From: Gammaproteobacteria bacterium
GTDB lineage: Bacteria; Pseudomonadota; Gammaproteobacteria; GCA-001735895
Assembly: GCA_030066085.1 (NCBI GenBank)
Contig: JASJCI010000028.1
Location: 1-64,000, forward strand
DNA: 64,000 nt
Reading direction: 5' to 3'
Shown here: positions 35,182-45,494 of the stretch, piece by piece
How positions within the stretch are numbered: the first letter of the stretch is position 1
How the letters are laid out: each line of letters begins with the position of its first letter
Position numbers and translations under genes: made by a program
The notes under the pieces: generated by a model
What the model saw: the letters and a program-made list of their open reading frames with translations, nothing else
What the model was told of the DNA's origin: nothing
Database searches by the model: none

Positions 35182-36027
35182 GTGGCAACCCGCGCGCTCG
35201 CAAGCGTCATCGGCGGACAGCCGGCCTCTGACGGGGCCGGTGTACGCCTGGCCCGCGTTATCGGCCAGCCAGCGCTGATGCAGCTCGATCCCTTCCTGTT
35301 ACTCGACGCGTTTCACTCCGACGACCCGAACGACTACATCGCCGGCTTTCCGCCGCATCCGCATCGCGGATTCGAAACCGTGACCTACCTGTTACATGGA
35401 CGCATGCGCCACGCCGATAATGCCGGCCACGAGGGCGTCATCGAACCCGGGGGTATCCAGTGGATGACCGCCGGCCGCGGCATCGTGCATGCGGAAATGC
35501 CGCAACAGGAAGACGGCCTGCTGCAAGGATTTCAGCTCTGGATCAATCTGCCCGCGAGTCACAAGCTCGCGCCACCCCGGTACCAGGAGTACTCGCGCGA
35601 TCAAATTCCGCTGGAAACCCGTGACTCTACCCACATACGGGTTATCGCCGGTAACACGTCGCGGGGTACGCGCGGCCCGGTGGTGCAGCCTCTCACCGAG
35701 CCGCTTTATCTCGACATCACGCTCGCGCCGGGGGTTACGTTCGCCGAGCCCCTGGAGCCGGCGCACAGCGCGTTCGTTTACCTGGTCGCGGGCGAGCTGC
35801 TCGCCGACGATGCTGCGGGCGACGAAACCGTAATGCGGACGGGTCAGCTCGGGATCCTGGCGAGCGGGGACGAGGTTCGCCTGCGGGGCGGTGACGCGGG
35901 CGCGCGCCTGCTGCTGGTCGCGGGACGCCCGCTGGGCGAACCGATTGCTCGCGGCGGGCCTTTCGTCATGAACACCGAAGCCGAGGTCCGCCAGGCTTTC
36001 GCCGATTACCGGGCCGGCAACTTCTGA
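35182..36027 (+). CDS. Pirin family protein
   Basis: 281 residues with two cupin domains. The metal-binding N-terminal part has FPPHPHRGFETVTYLLHGRM and GGIQWMTAGRGIVHAEM. Some pirins have quercetinase activity; others act in redox signalling. GTG at 35182 is chosen, one base after the azoR stop, and gives the family length; upstream frame lies inside azoR. The combination LysR-azoR-pirin suggests a response to quinone or electrophile stress. Confidence 0.9.
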   Translation: MATRALASVIGGQPASDGAGVRLARVIGQPALMQLDPFLLLDAFHSDDPNDYIAGFPPHPHRGFETVTYLLHGRMRHADNAGHEGVIEPGGIQWMTAGRGIVHAEMPQQEDGLLQGFQLWINLPASHKLAPPRYQEYSRDQIPLETRDSTHIRVIAGNTSRGTRGPVVQPLTEPLYLDITLAPGVTFAEPLEPAHSAFVYLVAGELLADDAAGDETVMRTGQLGILASGDEVRLRGGDAGARLLLVAGRPLGEPIARGGPFVMNTEAEVRQAFADYRAGNF

Positions 36028-36055
36028 ACGCTCCCGCTAAGGTCGGGGGCGGACC

Positions 36056-37135
36056 TCAGGTGTTCTGGATGACGATGTTGGGAAACGCGGCGGAGTGGTC
36101 GCGCGCGCGCGTCGCCAGCCGGGCGGCGGTCTTGCGCGCGATCTCGCGGTAGATAGCGCTGATCTGGCTGTCCTTCATCGCCGCCACGGTCGGGTTACCA
36201 CCGTCGGCCTGCTCGCGGATCGTGATATCCAGCGGCAGTGCGCCCAGCAGTTCGACGCCGTGTTCCTGCGACATGCGTTCACCGCCGCCTTCACCGAAGA
36301 TGTGCTCGGCATGGCCGCACTGGCTGCAGATGTGGATGCTCATGTTCTCGACGATACCGAGCACCGGCACCTCGACCTTTTCGAACATCTTGAGGCCCTT
36401 GCGCGCGTCGAGCAGCGCGATGTCCTGCGGGGTGGTGACGATGACCGCACCACTGACCGGGATGCGTTGCGCGAGCGTCAGCTGGGTATCGCCGGTACCA
36501 GGCGGCAGGTCGATGACCAGGTAATCGACATCGTTCCAGTTGGTATCGTTGAGCAGCTGCTCGAGCGCCTGGGTGACCATCGGCCCGCGCCAGATCATCG
36601 GCGTGTCTTCCTCCACCAGGTAGCCGATCGACATCGACTGCACGCCGTGGCCGATCATCGGTTCGAGGCTCTTGCCGTCGGTAGACTCGGGCTGGCCCTG
36701 GCAACCGAGCATTCGCGGTACGCTCGGGCCGTAAATGTCGGCGTCGAGCACGCCCACCGTGGCGCCCTCGGCCTGCAGCGCAAGCGCGAGGTTGACCGCC
36801 GTGGTCGACTTGCCCACGCCACCCTTGCCCGAGGCCACGGCAATGATGTTCTTGATACCCTGCAGCGGTTTCAGGTTCTGCTGTACCGCGTGCGACTTGA
36901 TCTGGCTGGAGATACGGATATCGACTTCGCCGAGGCCGTCGAGCGCATCGCGAATATCGGCTGCCAGCGTTGCGAAGTAGCCCGCCGCGGGGTAACCCAG
37001 CTGGACCTCGATGACGCAGCGATCACCGTCGACGTCGATCGACTTGATCGCCTTGCCCGACACGAGGTCGGCTTCCATGTTGACATCGATCACCTGCGCC
37101 AGTCGCGCTTCAATCTCGGATTTGTCTGCTGCCAT
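36056..37135 (-). CDS. apbC: Iron-sulfur cluster carrier protein ApbC (Mrp)
   Basis: 359 residues. An N-terminal DUF59/MIP18-like domain (about 5-80), then a P-loop NTPase with SGKGGVGKST and the CxxC motif CSQCGH that binds a bridging Fe-S cluster. The ATG at 37135 (MAADKSEIEARL) was chosen over one 20 codons upstream. It is divergent from metG, a common gammaproteobacterial pair. Confidence 0.95.
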   Translation of the reverse strand: MAADKSEIEARLAQVIDVNMEADLVSGKAIKSIDVDGDRCVIEVQLGYPAAGYFATLAADIRDALDGLGEVDIRISSQIKSHAVQQNLKPLQGIKNIIAVASGKGGVGKSTTAVNLALALQAEGATVGVLDADIYGPSVPRMLGCQGQPESTDGKSLEPMIGHGVQSMSIGYLVEEDTPMIWRGPMVTQALEQLLNDTNWNDVDYLVIDLPPGTGDTQLTLAQRIPVSGAVIVTTPQDIALLDARKGLKMFEKVEVPVLGIVENMSIHICSQCGHAEHIFGEGGGERMSQEHGVELLGALPLDITIREQADGGNPTVAAMKDSQISAIYREIARKTAARLATRARDHSAAFPNIVIQNT

Positions 37136-37279
37136 GGACCTGGAGCCTGGACGGGTTGTTGGAGGACCGCGCATTTTACCCGAGCCACGGGGCAAATATC
37201 ACCCAGTTTTTACGGGTTTGTTCTATACAGTCCCGGAGCTACCCCCTAAAATAAGTCGCTTTAGCCGGACCTCCCGCGA

Positions 37280-39307
37280 ATGAGTTCTTCCCGCCGCCAG
37301 ATCGTCGTGACCAGCGCATTACCCTATGCCAACGGTCCGATTCACATCGGTCACATGCTCGAGTACGTGCAGACCGATATCTGGGTTCGCTTCCAGAAAC
37401 TGCGCGGCCACGAGTGTATTTACGTCTGCGCCGACGATGCCCACGGCACCCCGATCATGCTGCGCGCCCAGGCCGAGGGTGTCACGCCGCAGGAACTGAT
37501 CGATCGCATGCATGCCGAGCACCTGCGCGATTACACCGACTTCGGCGTCGAATTCGACAACTATTACAGCACCCACTCGGACGAAAACCGTTACTTTGCC
37601 GAGTACATCTACACGCAGCTGCGCGATGCCGGTCATATCCGCACGCGCGTCATTTCGCAGGCCTACGATCCCAAGGCCGAGATGTTCCTGCCAGACCGTT
37701 TCATCAAGGGCGAGTGCCCGAACTGCGGCACTGCCGACCAGTACGGCGACAACTGCGAAAACTGCGGCGCCACCTATGCCCCCACCGACCTCAAGAACGC
37801 GGTCTCGGTGGTCAGTGGCGAAGCTCCGATCGAAAAGGATTCGGAGCAGTACTTCTTCAAGCTGGAAGACTTCAGTGACATGCTGAAGGACTGGTTCGCG
37901 GCCGGACACGTGCAAACCGAAATCGCCAACAAGATGCACGAGTGGCTCGACGAGGGCCTGCAGGACTGGGACATTTCGCGCAACGCACCCTACTGGGGTT
38001 TCGAAATTCCCGACGCGCCCGGCAAGTATTTTTACGTCTGGCTGGACGCGCCGATCGGTTACATGGCGAGTTTCAAAAACTGGTGCGACAGGAACGGCGT
38101 CGACTTCGATCATTACTGGCAGGTCGACAGCCCGGCCGAACTGCATCATTTCATCGGCAAGGACATCGCCCGTTTCCACACCATGTTCTGGCCAGCCATG
38201 CTGCACGGTGCCGGCTTCCGCCGACCGACGGCGGTTTACTGCCACGGCTTTTTGACCGTCGACGGGCAAAAGATGTCGAAGTCGCGCGGCACCTTCATCA
38301 TGGCGCGCACCTATCTCGATCACCTGAACCCGGAATACCTGCGCTACTACTTCGCGGCCAAGCTCGGGCCGGGCATCGACGACATCGATCTCAACCTCGA
38401 GGACTTCACCACGCGGGTCAACGCCGACCTGGTCGGCAAGCTGGTCAACATCGCCAGTCGCTGCGCCGGCTTCATCAACAAGCGCTTCGAGGGCAAGCTG
38501 TCGGCGACGCTGGCCGACGACAGTCTCGACGCGCAGTGCCTGCACGCGGCCGAAACCATCGCCGGGTATTACGAACAGCGGGAGTTCGGCAAGGCGATGC
38601 GCGACATCATGGCGCTGGCCGATCGCATCAACCAGTACATCGACGAACAACAGCCCTGGGTAGCGATCAAGGACAACAACCGGATGAGCGAGGTGCAGGA
38701 CGTCTGCACCGTGGGCCTGAACGGTTTCCGCCAGCTGATCATCCTGCTCAAGCCGGTGTTGCCGCGCCTTGCCGCGCAGGCCGAAGCATTTCTGCAAAGC
38801 GGCGATATGACCTGGGACGACCTCGGCAACAACCTGCTCGACCATGCCATCGAGCGTTTCAAACCGCTGATGACACGCATCGAGCCGGTGTTTATCGAGC
38901 GCATGATCGAAGCCAGCAAGGAAGACGCCGAGGTCGAGAAAAAAATCCAGCAGGGTGGCGGCGACATCGAACCGCTGGCGCCGGAGATCACCTACGACGA
39001 TTTTGCCAGGCTCGATTTCCGCATCGCGCGCATCGTCGCCGCCAGCCGGGTGGAAAAGTCCGACCGCCTGCTGCAGCTGACGCTCGACCTTGGCAACGAA
39101 ACGCGTAACGTGTTTGCCGGTCTCGCCAACGCCTACGCCCCGGAGGAGCTGGAAGGCAAGCTCACCGTGATGGTCGCCAACCTGGCGCCGCGCAAGATGC
39201 GCTTCGGTACTTCCGAGGGCATGGTACTGGCCGCCGGCAGCGGCGAAACCGAACTGTTCGTGCTGCATCCCGACACGGGTGCCAAACCCGGAATGCGCGT
39301 CACTTGA
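37280..39307 (+). CDS. metG: Methionyl-tRNA synthetase
   Basis: 675 residues. HIGH-type motif [13 protein letters not shown], a zinc knuckle ([19 protein letters not shown], about 145-163), KMSKSRG and a C-terminal tRNA-binding EMAP-like domain ([14 protein letters not shown]...). It charges tRNA-Met. The start is ATG at 37280. The stop overlaps the TTG start of the next gene, so the protease at 39304 may be translationally coupled to metG. Confidence 0.97.
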   Translation: MSSSRRQIVVTSALPYANGPIHIGHMLEYVQTDIWVRFQKLRGHECIYVCADDAHGTPIMLRAQAEGVTPQELIDRMHAEHLRDYTDFGVEFDNYYSTHSDENRYFAEYIYTQLRDAGHIRTRVISQAYDPKAEMFLPDRFIKGECPNCGTADQYGDNCENCGATYAPTDLKNAVSVVSGEAPIEKDSEQYFFKLEDFSDMLKDWFAAGHVQTEIANKMHEWLDEGLQDWDISRNAPYWGFEIPDAPGKYFYVWLDAPIGYMASFKNWCDRNGVDFDHYWQVDSPAELHHFIGKDIARFHTMFWPAMLHGAGFRRPTAVYCHGFLTVDGQKMSKSRGTFIMARTYLDHLNPEYLRYYFAAKLGPGIDDIDLNLEDFTTRVNADLVGKLVNIASRCAGFINKRFEGKLSATLADDSLDAQCLHAAETIAGYYEQREFGKAMRDIMALADRINQYIDEQQPWVAIKDNNRMSEVQDVCTVGLNGFRQLIILLKPVLPRLAAQAEAFLQSGDMTWDDLGNNLLDHAIERFKPLMTRIEPVFIERMIEASKEDAEVEKKIQQGGGDIEPLAPEITYDDFARLDFRIARIVAASRVEKSDRLLQLTLDLGNETRNVFAGLANAYAPEELEGKLTVMVANLAPRKMRFGTSEGMVLAAGSGETELFVLHPDTGAKPGMRVT

Positions 39308-40566
39308 TTCGAGGCTTCCTGCTCGTCTGCCTGCTGTATGCCGGGATCCTGTACCAGCCTGCCGCGGCACTGGATTCGAAACAGGTATACGAACAGAACG
39401 AGGCGCGCGTGTTCCAGATTCGCGTGCTGAATCGCGAAACCGGGAAAAAGTCGAGCATCGGCTCCGGCTTCCTGGTCGGCGACGGCAGCCAGGTTGCCAC
39501 CAACTATCACGTCATCGGCCAGGTCATCCTCGAACCGGAGCTGTTCTACATTACTTATCTCGGCAAGGACGGCCGCGAGGGCGAACTTCGCCTGCTCGGC
39601 CTCGACGTCGCGCACGATCTCGCCCTGCTCGGCGCAGAGCAGCGGCTGGGCGAACCGGTGGTGATGACCGACCTGCCACCGCGCGGCGCACCCGTGTTCG
39701 CGATGGGTAACCCGCTGGATCTCGGCCTGACCATCGCGGTCGGCACCAACGGTGGTATCCTCGACCAGACCGACGCCAGCCGCATCCTGTTTTCCGGTTC
39801 GCTCAATCCCGGCATGAGCGGCGGACCGACCTTCAGCGAGGCGGGTGCGGTGATCGGCATCAACGTCGCCACCGCGCGCAACGACATCAGTTTCATCGTG
39901 CCATCGCGCTTCCTGGTCGAACTGGTCGAGCAGTCCTCGCAATCTGCTTTCGACGAGAATGCCGACCTGCGCGACGAAGTCGCGCGCCAGGTCCTGGCCT
40001 ACGAAAACCGTTACCTCGACAAGCTGGTGACCGGCGACTGGCCCGATCTCGACCTGCGCCAGTTTCGCCTGCCCGGCGCAATTTCGCCGACCGTGCGCTG
40101 CTGGGACAACAGCGCCAAGCTGGGCGCGGCCGCGCGCTATCGGCGTTTCCAGATACGTTGTGCCAACAAGAACCATGTTTACCTCGACGAACACAACAAG
40201 TTCGTCGGTCGACTGTCATACGACTACTTCTGGCTCGAGTCCGACGAACTGAACCCGGTCCAGTTCTACCGCCTCTACCAGAACCTGAACAAGGACCAGA
40301 TCGACTCCAAGCTGGATCGCGACGTGGTCAGCAACTTCAGTTGCCGTACCTGGTTCGTCGAGGTATCCGGCCAGGAGTTCAAGGCCAACCTGTGCCGACG
40401 TGAATACGTCGAGTACGACGGCATGAGCGACGTGCTGTTCACCGCCGCGCTGACCGGTTATCCCGATCGCGGTTTTTTCATTACGCTGACCATGACCGGG
40501 GTCGACTATGCCGCCACCCTGCCGCTGATCCAGCGCTTCCTGGAGCACATGCAGTGGCAGCCCTGA
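39304..40566 (+). CDS. Secreted trypsin-like serine protease (S1C/HtrA-like fold) with extra C-terminal domain
   Basis: 420 residues, starting at TTG 39304 inside the metG stop. A signal peptide (about 1-22, ending AAA) is followed by a protease domain with a full triad: H69 (TNYHVIG), D105 (AHDLALLG) and S172 (NPGMSGGP). No PDZ domain is visible. Instead residues 235-420 form an unassigned domain with several cysteines and aromatic residues ([23 protein letters not shown]). The second gene downstream also encodes a triad protease, with an FHA-membrane protein between them. Confidence 0.82.
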   Translation: MIRGFLLVCLLYAGILYQPAAALDSKQVYEQNEARVFQIRVLNRETGKKSSIGSGFLVGDGSQVATNYHVIGQVILEPELFYITYLGKDGREGELRLLGLDVAHDLALLGAEQRLGEPVVMTDLPPRGAPVFAMGNPLDLGLTIAVGTNGGILDQTDASRILFSGSLNPGMSGGPTFSEAGAVIGINVATARNDISFIVPSRFLVELVEQSSQSAFDENADLRDEVARQVLAYENRYLDKLVTGDWPDLDLRQFRLPGAISPTVRCWDNSAKLGAAARYRRFQIRCANKNHVYLDEHNKFVGRLSYDYFWLESDELNPVQFYRLYQNLNKDQIDSKLDRDVVSNFSCRTWFVEVSGQEFKANLCRREYVEYDGMSDVLFTAALTGYPDRGFFITLTMTGVDYAATLPLIQRFLEHMQWQP

Positions 40567-41510
40567 TCCTCGAGGTGACCACCCGCGGCCTGCACCGTTA
40601 CTTCGCGCTCGAAGGCGAGGTCACGACCGTCGGTCGCGCGCTGGACAACGACATCATCCTGTCGGATCCCACGGTCGCACCGCATCACCTGAAAATCATC
40701 CGCTACGGCGACGACTCGGTCGAATTGGTCAACCTCAGCGACGTCAACCCGACGCGCGTCGAGCGCCGCCTGCTGGAATCGCTGGTTTCGCGCGAGCTGC
40801 CGCTGCGAATCGAGCTCGGGCGCGTGCATGCGCAGCTGTTGCGCCGCGACCAGGAGGTTGCCGCAACCCGGCCCATCGCCGGCACGGGCAGCGGCAGTTC
40901 GCTGTTCGGCCGCGCCTACTGGGTAGTGCTGCTGGCCTGCGCCTGTATTTTCGTCGGCGGCCTCGAGTTCTGGCTCGACGCTTACAACGAGTACCAGTGG
41001 AGCGACCTGTTCAAACACGTACTGCGTGAAACCCTGCTGTCGATCGGGGCCTTCGTGCTGGCACTGGCGATTCTCGAACGCCTGCTGGTCAATCGCTGGG
41101 AAATTCGGCAGATGATCACGTCCGTGTGCCTGGTTTACCTGCTTTACTATGCGATCGCGATCCTGGCGGGCCTGCTCGACTACCTGTTCTCCTCGGCCTG
41201 GCCCGGCACGCTGCTATACCTGCTGTGGTTCTTCCTGCTGATCCCGGGCGCGATCGCGCTCTACCTGATTCACATTTCGCACCTGCATCGTCGGCGCGCG
41301 CTGCTGCTGGCGATGCTGATCGCAAGCCCGATCGTGCTGCCGTCATTGATGCAGAGTTCCAAGTTGCTGTTACTGCTGGAAGACTTCAGCAGCGCCGCTC
41401 GCTACCAGAACAGTCTCAGCTCGCTCAACTGGCACCTGCGACCAACGGTCGACGTGGCCGACTTCGTGCGCGAGGCGCGCGAGCTTGACCCGGGCGAATT
41501 TGCCGACTAA
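40554..41510 (+). CDS. FHA-domain multi-pass membrane protein
   Basis: 318 residues. An N-terminal FHA-like domain (about 8-85; VTTVGRALDNDIILSDPTVA and HHLKIIRYGDDSVELVN) would bind phosphothreonine peptides. Four to five membrane helices follow (about 120-142, 160-180, 188-212, 218-240 and 248-268), then a short polar tail. It starts at GTG 40554 and overlaps the upstream protease by 13 bases. The arrangement suggests a phospho-dependent link to the flanking proteases, but no kinase gene is in the block. Confidence 0.78.
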   Translation: MAALILEVTTRGLHRYFALEGEVTTVGRALDNDIILSDPTVAPHHLKIIRYGDDSVELVNLSDVNPTRVERRLLESLVSRELPLRIELGRVHAQLLRRDQEVAATRPIAGTGSGSSLFGRAYWVVLLACACIFVGGLEFWLDAYNEYQWSDLFKHVLRETLLSIGAFVLALAILERLLVNRWEIRQMITSVCLVYLLYYAIAILAGLLDYLFSSAWPGTLLYLLWFFLLIPGAIALYLIHISHLHRRRALLLAMLIASPIVLPSLMQSSKLLLLLEDFSSAARYQNSLSSLNWHLRPTVDVADFVREARELDPGEFAD

Positions 41511-41549
41511 ATACTTACCATCCGGCAACCCGAATCCAGGCGCACCGAA

Positions 41550-42632
41550 ATGAAATTCGCACGACTGATGATCGCCGCGAGCGCGGCCCTGGCCCTGCTC
41601 GCCGCGGGCTCCGCCCATGCCGAGCTGTACAAGTACCAGGACAAGAACGGCAAATGGCACTTCAGCGACAAACCGCCCGCCGACGCCGCGGGCAAGTCCA
41701 CCGTGGTCAAGTCCAGCGGCGGCGGCAACCAGCGCAACTACGCGCAGGAACTGGAAGATCACTTCAAGCCGGTTACCGACGTGGATCGTGCAACCCTTGC
41801 GGTCGTCACGGTCAAGACCGCGGCCGGCAGCGGCTCCGGGTTCTTCGTAACCGACGACGGTTACCTCGTCACCAATCGTCACGTCGTGCGACCGACGACC
41901 TCGAGCTCGGCGAAAGAGGCAAAAACCGAGCTGGAGGAACGCGAGCGGGAGCTGGACGACTATCGCCTGCGCCTGAAGCACGAGCGCGAGCGGCTCAAGG
42001 AAGCCAGGGCAACGATCGATGATCGGCGCGAATACGCCGAGTCGACCGCGGCAACCGCCAGTTACAAGGCCCAGTACAAGCGCTACGTCGAACGCTATCA
42101 GCGCGACAAGAAATACTACGAGGAACAGCTGAAAAAATTCCGCGAGATCGAACGCGACTTCAAGAAGGTCAAATCCGATTTCAGCTTCGCCAGCAACATG
42201 TCGAATTTCAGCAAGAAATTCACGGTCACCTTCAAAAACGGCAAATCGGCAAAAGCCCGGCTGATTCGGATCAGCAAGGACCACGACCTCGCGTTGCTCA
42301 AGCTGGACAAGGGCATTACGCCCTACCTGCAGCTAACCAGTAATCGAGCTCCGCGCCAGGGCATGGAAGTGTTCGCGATCGGCAGCCCGCTCGGCATCAG
42401 CGACGCGCTGACCACCGGCATCGTGACCAAGTCGGCCAGCGACTTCCTGTTTACCGACACCCGCATCCTGCCCGGCAACAGCGGCGGCCCGTTGATCGAC
42501 AGTAGCGGCAGCGTACTCGGCGTCAACACCGCGGTTCTGACGGGCCAGGCGGTCCCTGGCGGGCTCGGCATCGCGATCTACGCGCAACACATTCGCAGCG
42601 AGTTCGCGCGCGACCTGAAAGGCAAGCTCTAG
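41550..42632 (+). CDS. DUF4124 trypsin-like protease with a coiled-coil insertion
   Basis: 360 residues. Signal peptide (about 1-24, ending AHA), a DUF4124 segment (LYKYQDKNGKWHFSDKPP, 27-44), then a trypsin-like domain. The triad is H111 (TNRHVV), D246 (DHDLALLKL) and S311 (PGNSGGP). Between H111 and D246 about 90 residues (118-210) form a strongly charged coiled coil rich in E, K, R and Y. Normal S1C proteases have only a short loop here. It ends with a typical S1C C-terminal strand and has no PDZ domain. Confidence 0.82.
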   Translation: MKFARLMIAASAALALLAAGSAHAELYKYQDKNGKWHFSDKPPADAAGKSTVVKSSGGGNQRNYAQELEDHFKPVTDVDRATLAVVTVKTAAGSGSGFFVTDDGYLVTNRHVVRPTTSSSAKEAKTELEERERELDDYRLRLKHERERLKEARATIDDRREYAESTAATASYKAQYKRYVERYQRDKKYYEEQLKKFREIERDFKKVKSDFSFASNMSNFSKKFTVTFKNGKSAKARLIRISKDHDLALLKLDKGITPYLQLTSNRAPRQGMEVFAIGSPLGISDALTTGIVTKSASDFLFTDTRILPGNSGGPLIDSSGSVLGVNTAVLTGQAVPGGLGIAIYAQHIRSEFARDLKGKL

Positions 42633-42783
42633 GCAGCAGGTACTTTGTCAGCCCGCGGCTCGACCGGGCCGCCTGATTAATGCAGGTAGTGATCCTGAAC
42701 CCGATATCACGCGCGTATCGGCACATTAGCATATTTAATAATAACCGCCTGACTTTACGGTATTTTTAGCGCGAATCAGGCCT

Positions 42784-42789
42784 TATAAT
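42784..42789 (+). promoter_or_regulatory. Perfect -10 box (TATAAT) just upstream of rnfA
   Basis: TATAAT at 42784-42789 ends seven bases before the rnfA ATG, so the mRNA would begin at or very near the start codon. No good -35 box was found at 16-18 bases spacing (TATTTT is the best). The 164-base gap 42633-42796 otherwise shows no gene. It is the only visible promoter candidate for the rnf operon. Confidence 0.4.
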
Positions 42790-42796
42790 CCGGGGC

Positions 42797-43378
42797 ATGT
42801 CGGAATACCTGTTACTGCTGATCGGCACGGTGTTCGTCAACAATATCGTGCTGGTGAAGTTCCTCGGCCTGTGCCCGTTCATGGGTGTCTCGCGCAAGGT
42901 GGAAACCGCGATCGGCATGAGCGCCGCCACCACCTTCGTGCTAACGCTGTCGGCCGTGTTGAGCTACCTGATCAACAGCTGGATCCTGGCGCCGCTCGAG
43001 CTGGAATACCTGCGCACGATCGCCTTCATCATCGCCATCGCGGCGGTGGTCAACTTCACCGAAATGGTAGTGCACAAGACCAGCCCGCTGCTGTACAACG
43101 TGCTGGGTATCTTTCTGCCGCTGATCACGACCAACTGCGCGGTCCTCGGCGTGGCGCTGATCAACGTGCAGGAGCAGAACGGTTTTATCGAATCGATCGT
43201 CTACGGCTTCGGTGCCGCGCTGGGCTTTTCGCTGGTACTGATCCTGTTTGCCGCGCTGCGCGAGCGCATCAACGTGGCCGACGTGCCGGCGCCGCTGCAG
43301 GGATCGGCCATCGGCCTGGTGACCGCCGGCCTGATGTCGCTGGCATTCATGGGGCTCGGTGGTCTGGTCAAGGTCTAG
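42797..43378 (+). CDS. rnfA: Rnf/Rsx electron transport complex subunit A
   Basis: 193 residues, six membrane helices. RnfA and RnfE form an inverted pair in the membrane core of the Rnf ferredoxin:NAD+ oxidoreductase. Features are [20 protein letters not shown] and [13 protein letters not shown], the stretch with the conserved cysteine. It heads a complete rnfABCDGE operon. Rnf drives reverse electron flow to ferredoxin or reduces SoxR; in a phototroph it could supply low-potential electrons. Confidence 0.96.
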   Translation: MSEYLLLLIGTVFVNNIVLVKFLGLCPFMGVSRKVETAIGMSAATTFVLTLSAVLSYLINSWILAPLELEYLRTIAFIIAIAAVVNFTEMVVHKTSPLLYNVLGIFLPLITTNCAVLGVALINVQEQNGFIESIVYGFGAALGFSLVLILFAALRERINVADVPAPLQGSAIGLVTAGLMSLAFMGLGGLVKV

Positions 43379-43384
43379 TCCGAC

Positions 43385-43945
43385 ATGCTGCTCGCGATTC
43401 TCACCATCAGCGCGATGGCCGGTCTGTTCGGACTGGTCCTCGGCTACGCCTCGATCCGGTTTCGTGTCGAGGGTAACCCGGTGGTCGACCAGATCGACGC
43501 GCTGCTGCCGCAAACCCAGTGCGGGCAGTGCACCTATCCCGGCTGTCGGCCCTATGCCGAGGCCATTGCCGCCGGTGAAGCACCGATCAACCAGTGCCCG
43601 CCCGGCGGCGAAGCGACCATCGTCGCGCTCGCCAGCCTGCTCGACACCGAGGTGCTGGAACTCAACGCCGAACACGGCGAACACCACGACGTGCCGCTGG
43701 TGGCAATTATCGACGAACAGGTCTGTATCGGCTGCACCCTGTGCATCCAGGCCTGCCCGGTGGACGCGATCCTGGGCGCGGCCAAGCACATGCATACCGT
43801 GATCGAGGACGAGTGCACGGGCTGCAAGCTGTGCCTGCCGCCCTGCCCCGTCGACTGTATCGACATGGTGCCCTCGGCCCAGACGCTGGACGACTGGAAG
43901 TGGGCAATGCCACCGAGCGAAGCGGAGCTGGCGCATGAAGCCTGA
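43385..43945 (+). CDS. rnfB: Rnf complex subunit B (ferredoxin-like)
   Basis: 186 residues. An N-terminal membrane helix (about 3-22), a 4Fe-4S domain ([19 protein letters not shown]) and two 4Fe-4S ferredoxin motifs ([12 protein letters not shown] and [12 protein letters not shown]). It is the probable entry point for electrons from ferredoxin. Overlaps rnfC by 11 bases. Confidence 0.96.
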   Translation: MLLAILTISAMAGLFGLVLGYASIRFRVEGNPVVDQIDALLPQTQCGQCTYPGCRPYAEAIAAGEAPINQCPPGGEATIVALASLLDTEVLELNAEHGEHHDVPLVAIIDEQVCIGCTLCIQACPVDAILGAAKHMHTVIEDECTGCKLCLPPCPVDCIDMVPSAQTLDDWKWAMPPSEAELAHEA

Positions 43946-45494
43946 GCTGCATCGTTTCCACGGCGGTCTTCGCCTCGACGGGCACAAGGCCGAGTCCCTG
44001 GCAGGCGGACTCAGGCAGGCGAGCCTGCCGCGACAGCTCGTGCTGCCGCTCAAGCAGCACATCGGCGACTACAACAAGCCGCTGGTCGACGTGGGCGACC
44101 GCGTCCTGAAGGGCCACCTGATCGCGGCCAACTCGTCGCTGATCTGCGCCGCGGTGCACGCGCCGACTTCCGGCCGGGTCAGTGCCATCGAGGCACGCCC
44201 GGTACCGCATCCGTCCGGCTTCACCGACACCTGTATCGTGATCGACGTCGACGGCAAGGACGATGCGGCCGAGCCGCAGCTGCGTGATCCGTCGACGCTC
44301 GCTGCCGAGGCCATGATCCAGCAAATCTGCCGCGCCGGTATCGTCGGCCTCGGCGGCGCGGCTTTTCCGACCTCGCCCAAGGTGTCGCGCAGCCGCCAGC
44401 AGGGCATCGATACCCTCGTGATCAACGGTATCGAGTGCGAACCCTACATTACCTGCGACGATATCCTGATGCGCACCGATCCCGCCGGCGTGTTGCGCGG
44501 CGTCGGTTACCTGCAGCAAATCCTGGCACCCCGCGTCACGCTGATCGGTATCGAGGACAACAAGCCGGAGGCGCTTGCGGCCATGCGCGAGGCGCTGCTG
44601 CGGGCACCGCTGGCGAACACCGAAATCATCGCCGTGCCGACTGTTTATCCATCCGGCAGCGAGAAGCAGCTGATCCAGATCCTGACCGGCAGGCAAATCC
44701 CGCACGGGCAGCTCGCGTTCGACATCGGCTTCCTGTGCCAGAACGTCGGTACCTGCCGGGCGATTGCGCAGGCCCTGGAGCAGGACCAGCCGATGATCTC
44801 GCGCATCGTCACCCTTAGCGGCGACAACATCGCCGACCCCGGTAACTGGGAGGTGCGACTCGGCACCCCGATTCGCGACCTGGTCGCGCAGGCCGGCGGT
44901 TATCGACATGCGGAGCGCGCGCACCTGGTCATGGGCGGGCCGATGATGGGCATATCTCTGGCCGGTGACGAAGTACCCATCGTCAAGGCCAGCAACTGTA
45001 TCCTCGCGATGACCCGGGAAACGATTCCGGCAAGGCCCGGGCACCACGACGAATGTATCCGTTGCGGCAAATGCGTCGAGGTCTGCCCGGCGCAGCTGTT
45101 ACCGCAGCAGCTCTACTGGCACAGCCGCGCACGCGCATTCGACCAGGCGCAGGAATTCCACCTGTTCGACTGCATCGAGTGCGGCTGCTGCTCGGCCGTC
45201 TGTCCGAGCAAGATTCCACTGGTACAGTATTACCGCGCCGCCAAGAGCGAAGTGCGCGCGGCGCGCAAGGCGCAGTTCAAGTCGGATCGGGCACGCGCCC
45301 GTTTCGAGTTTCGCGAAAAGCGCCTGGCGCTGAAAAAACAGCAGGACGAAGAGCGTAAACGTAAAAAACGCGAGGCGCTGCAACGCAAGCGGGCCAGACC
45401 GGGACAGGAATCGACCGTCGAGGCGGACCCGGTACAGGCGGCGCTTGATCGCGTCAAGGCGCGCAAGCAGGCCCGGCGGGACGAGCCCTCTTGA
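43935..45494 (+). CDS. rnfC: Rnf complex subunit C
   Basis: 519 residues. The NADH- and FMN-binding subunit with a RnfC barrel-sandwich start ([13 protein letters not shown]), a Complex I 51-kDa-like fold ([15 protein letters not shown]) and two 4Fe-4S motifs ([12 protein letters not shown] and [12 protein letters not shown]). The last about 90 residues are strongly charged (K/R/E-rich), a helical tail of moderate length for RnfC. Confidence 0.96.
   Translation: MKPELHRFHGGLRLDGHKAESLAGGLRQASLPRQLVLPLKQHIGDYNKPLVDVGDRVLKGHLIAANSSLICAAVHAPTSGRVSAIEARPVPHPSGFTDTCIVIDVDGKDDAAEPQLRDPSTLAAEAMIQQICRAGIVGLGGAAFPTSPKVSRSRQQGIDTLVINGIECEPYITCDDILMRTDPAGVLRGVGYLQQILAPRVTLIGIEDNKPEALAAMREALLRAPLANTEIIAVPTVYPSGSEKQLIQILTGRQIPHGQLAFDIGFLCQNVGTCRAIAQALEQDQPMISRIVTLSGDNIADPGNWEVRLGTPIRDLVAQAGGYRHAERAHLVMGGPMMGISLAGDEVPIVKASNCILAMTRETIPARPGHHDECIRCGKCVEVCPAQLLPQQLYWHSRARAFDQAQEFHLFDCIECGCCSAVCPSKIPLVQYYRAAKSEVRAARKAQFKSDRARARFEFREKRLALKKQQDEERKRKKREALQRKRARPGQESTVEADPVQAALDRVKARKQARRDEPS

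Noticed and set aside
37319-39370. 683-codon minus-strand frame opposite metG
   Set aside because: Antisense shadow of metG with no recognisable motif.
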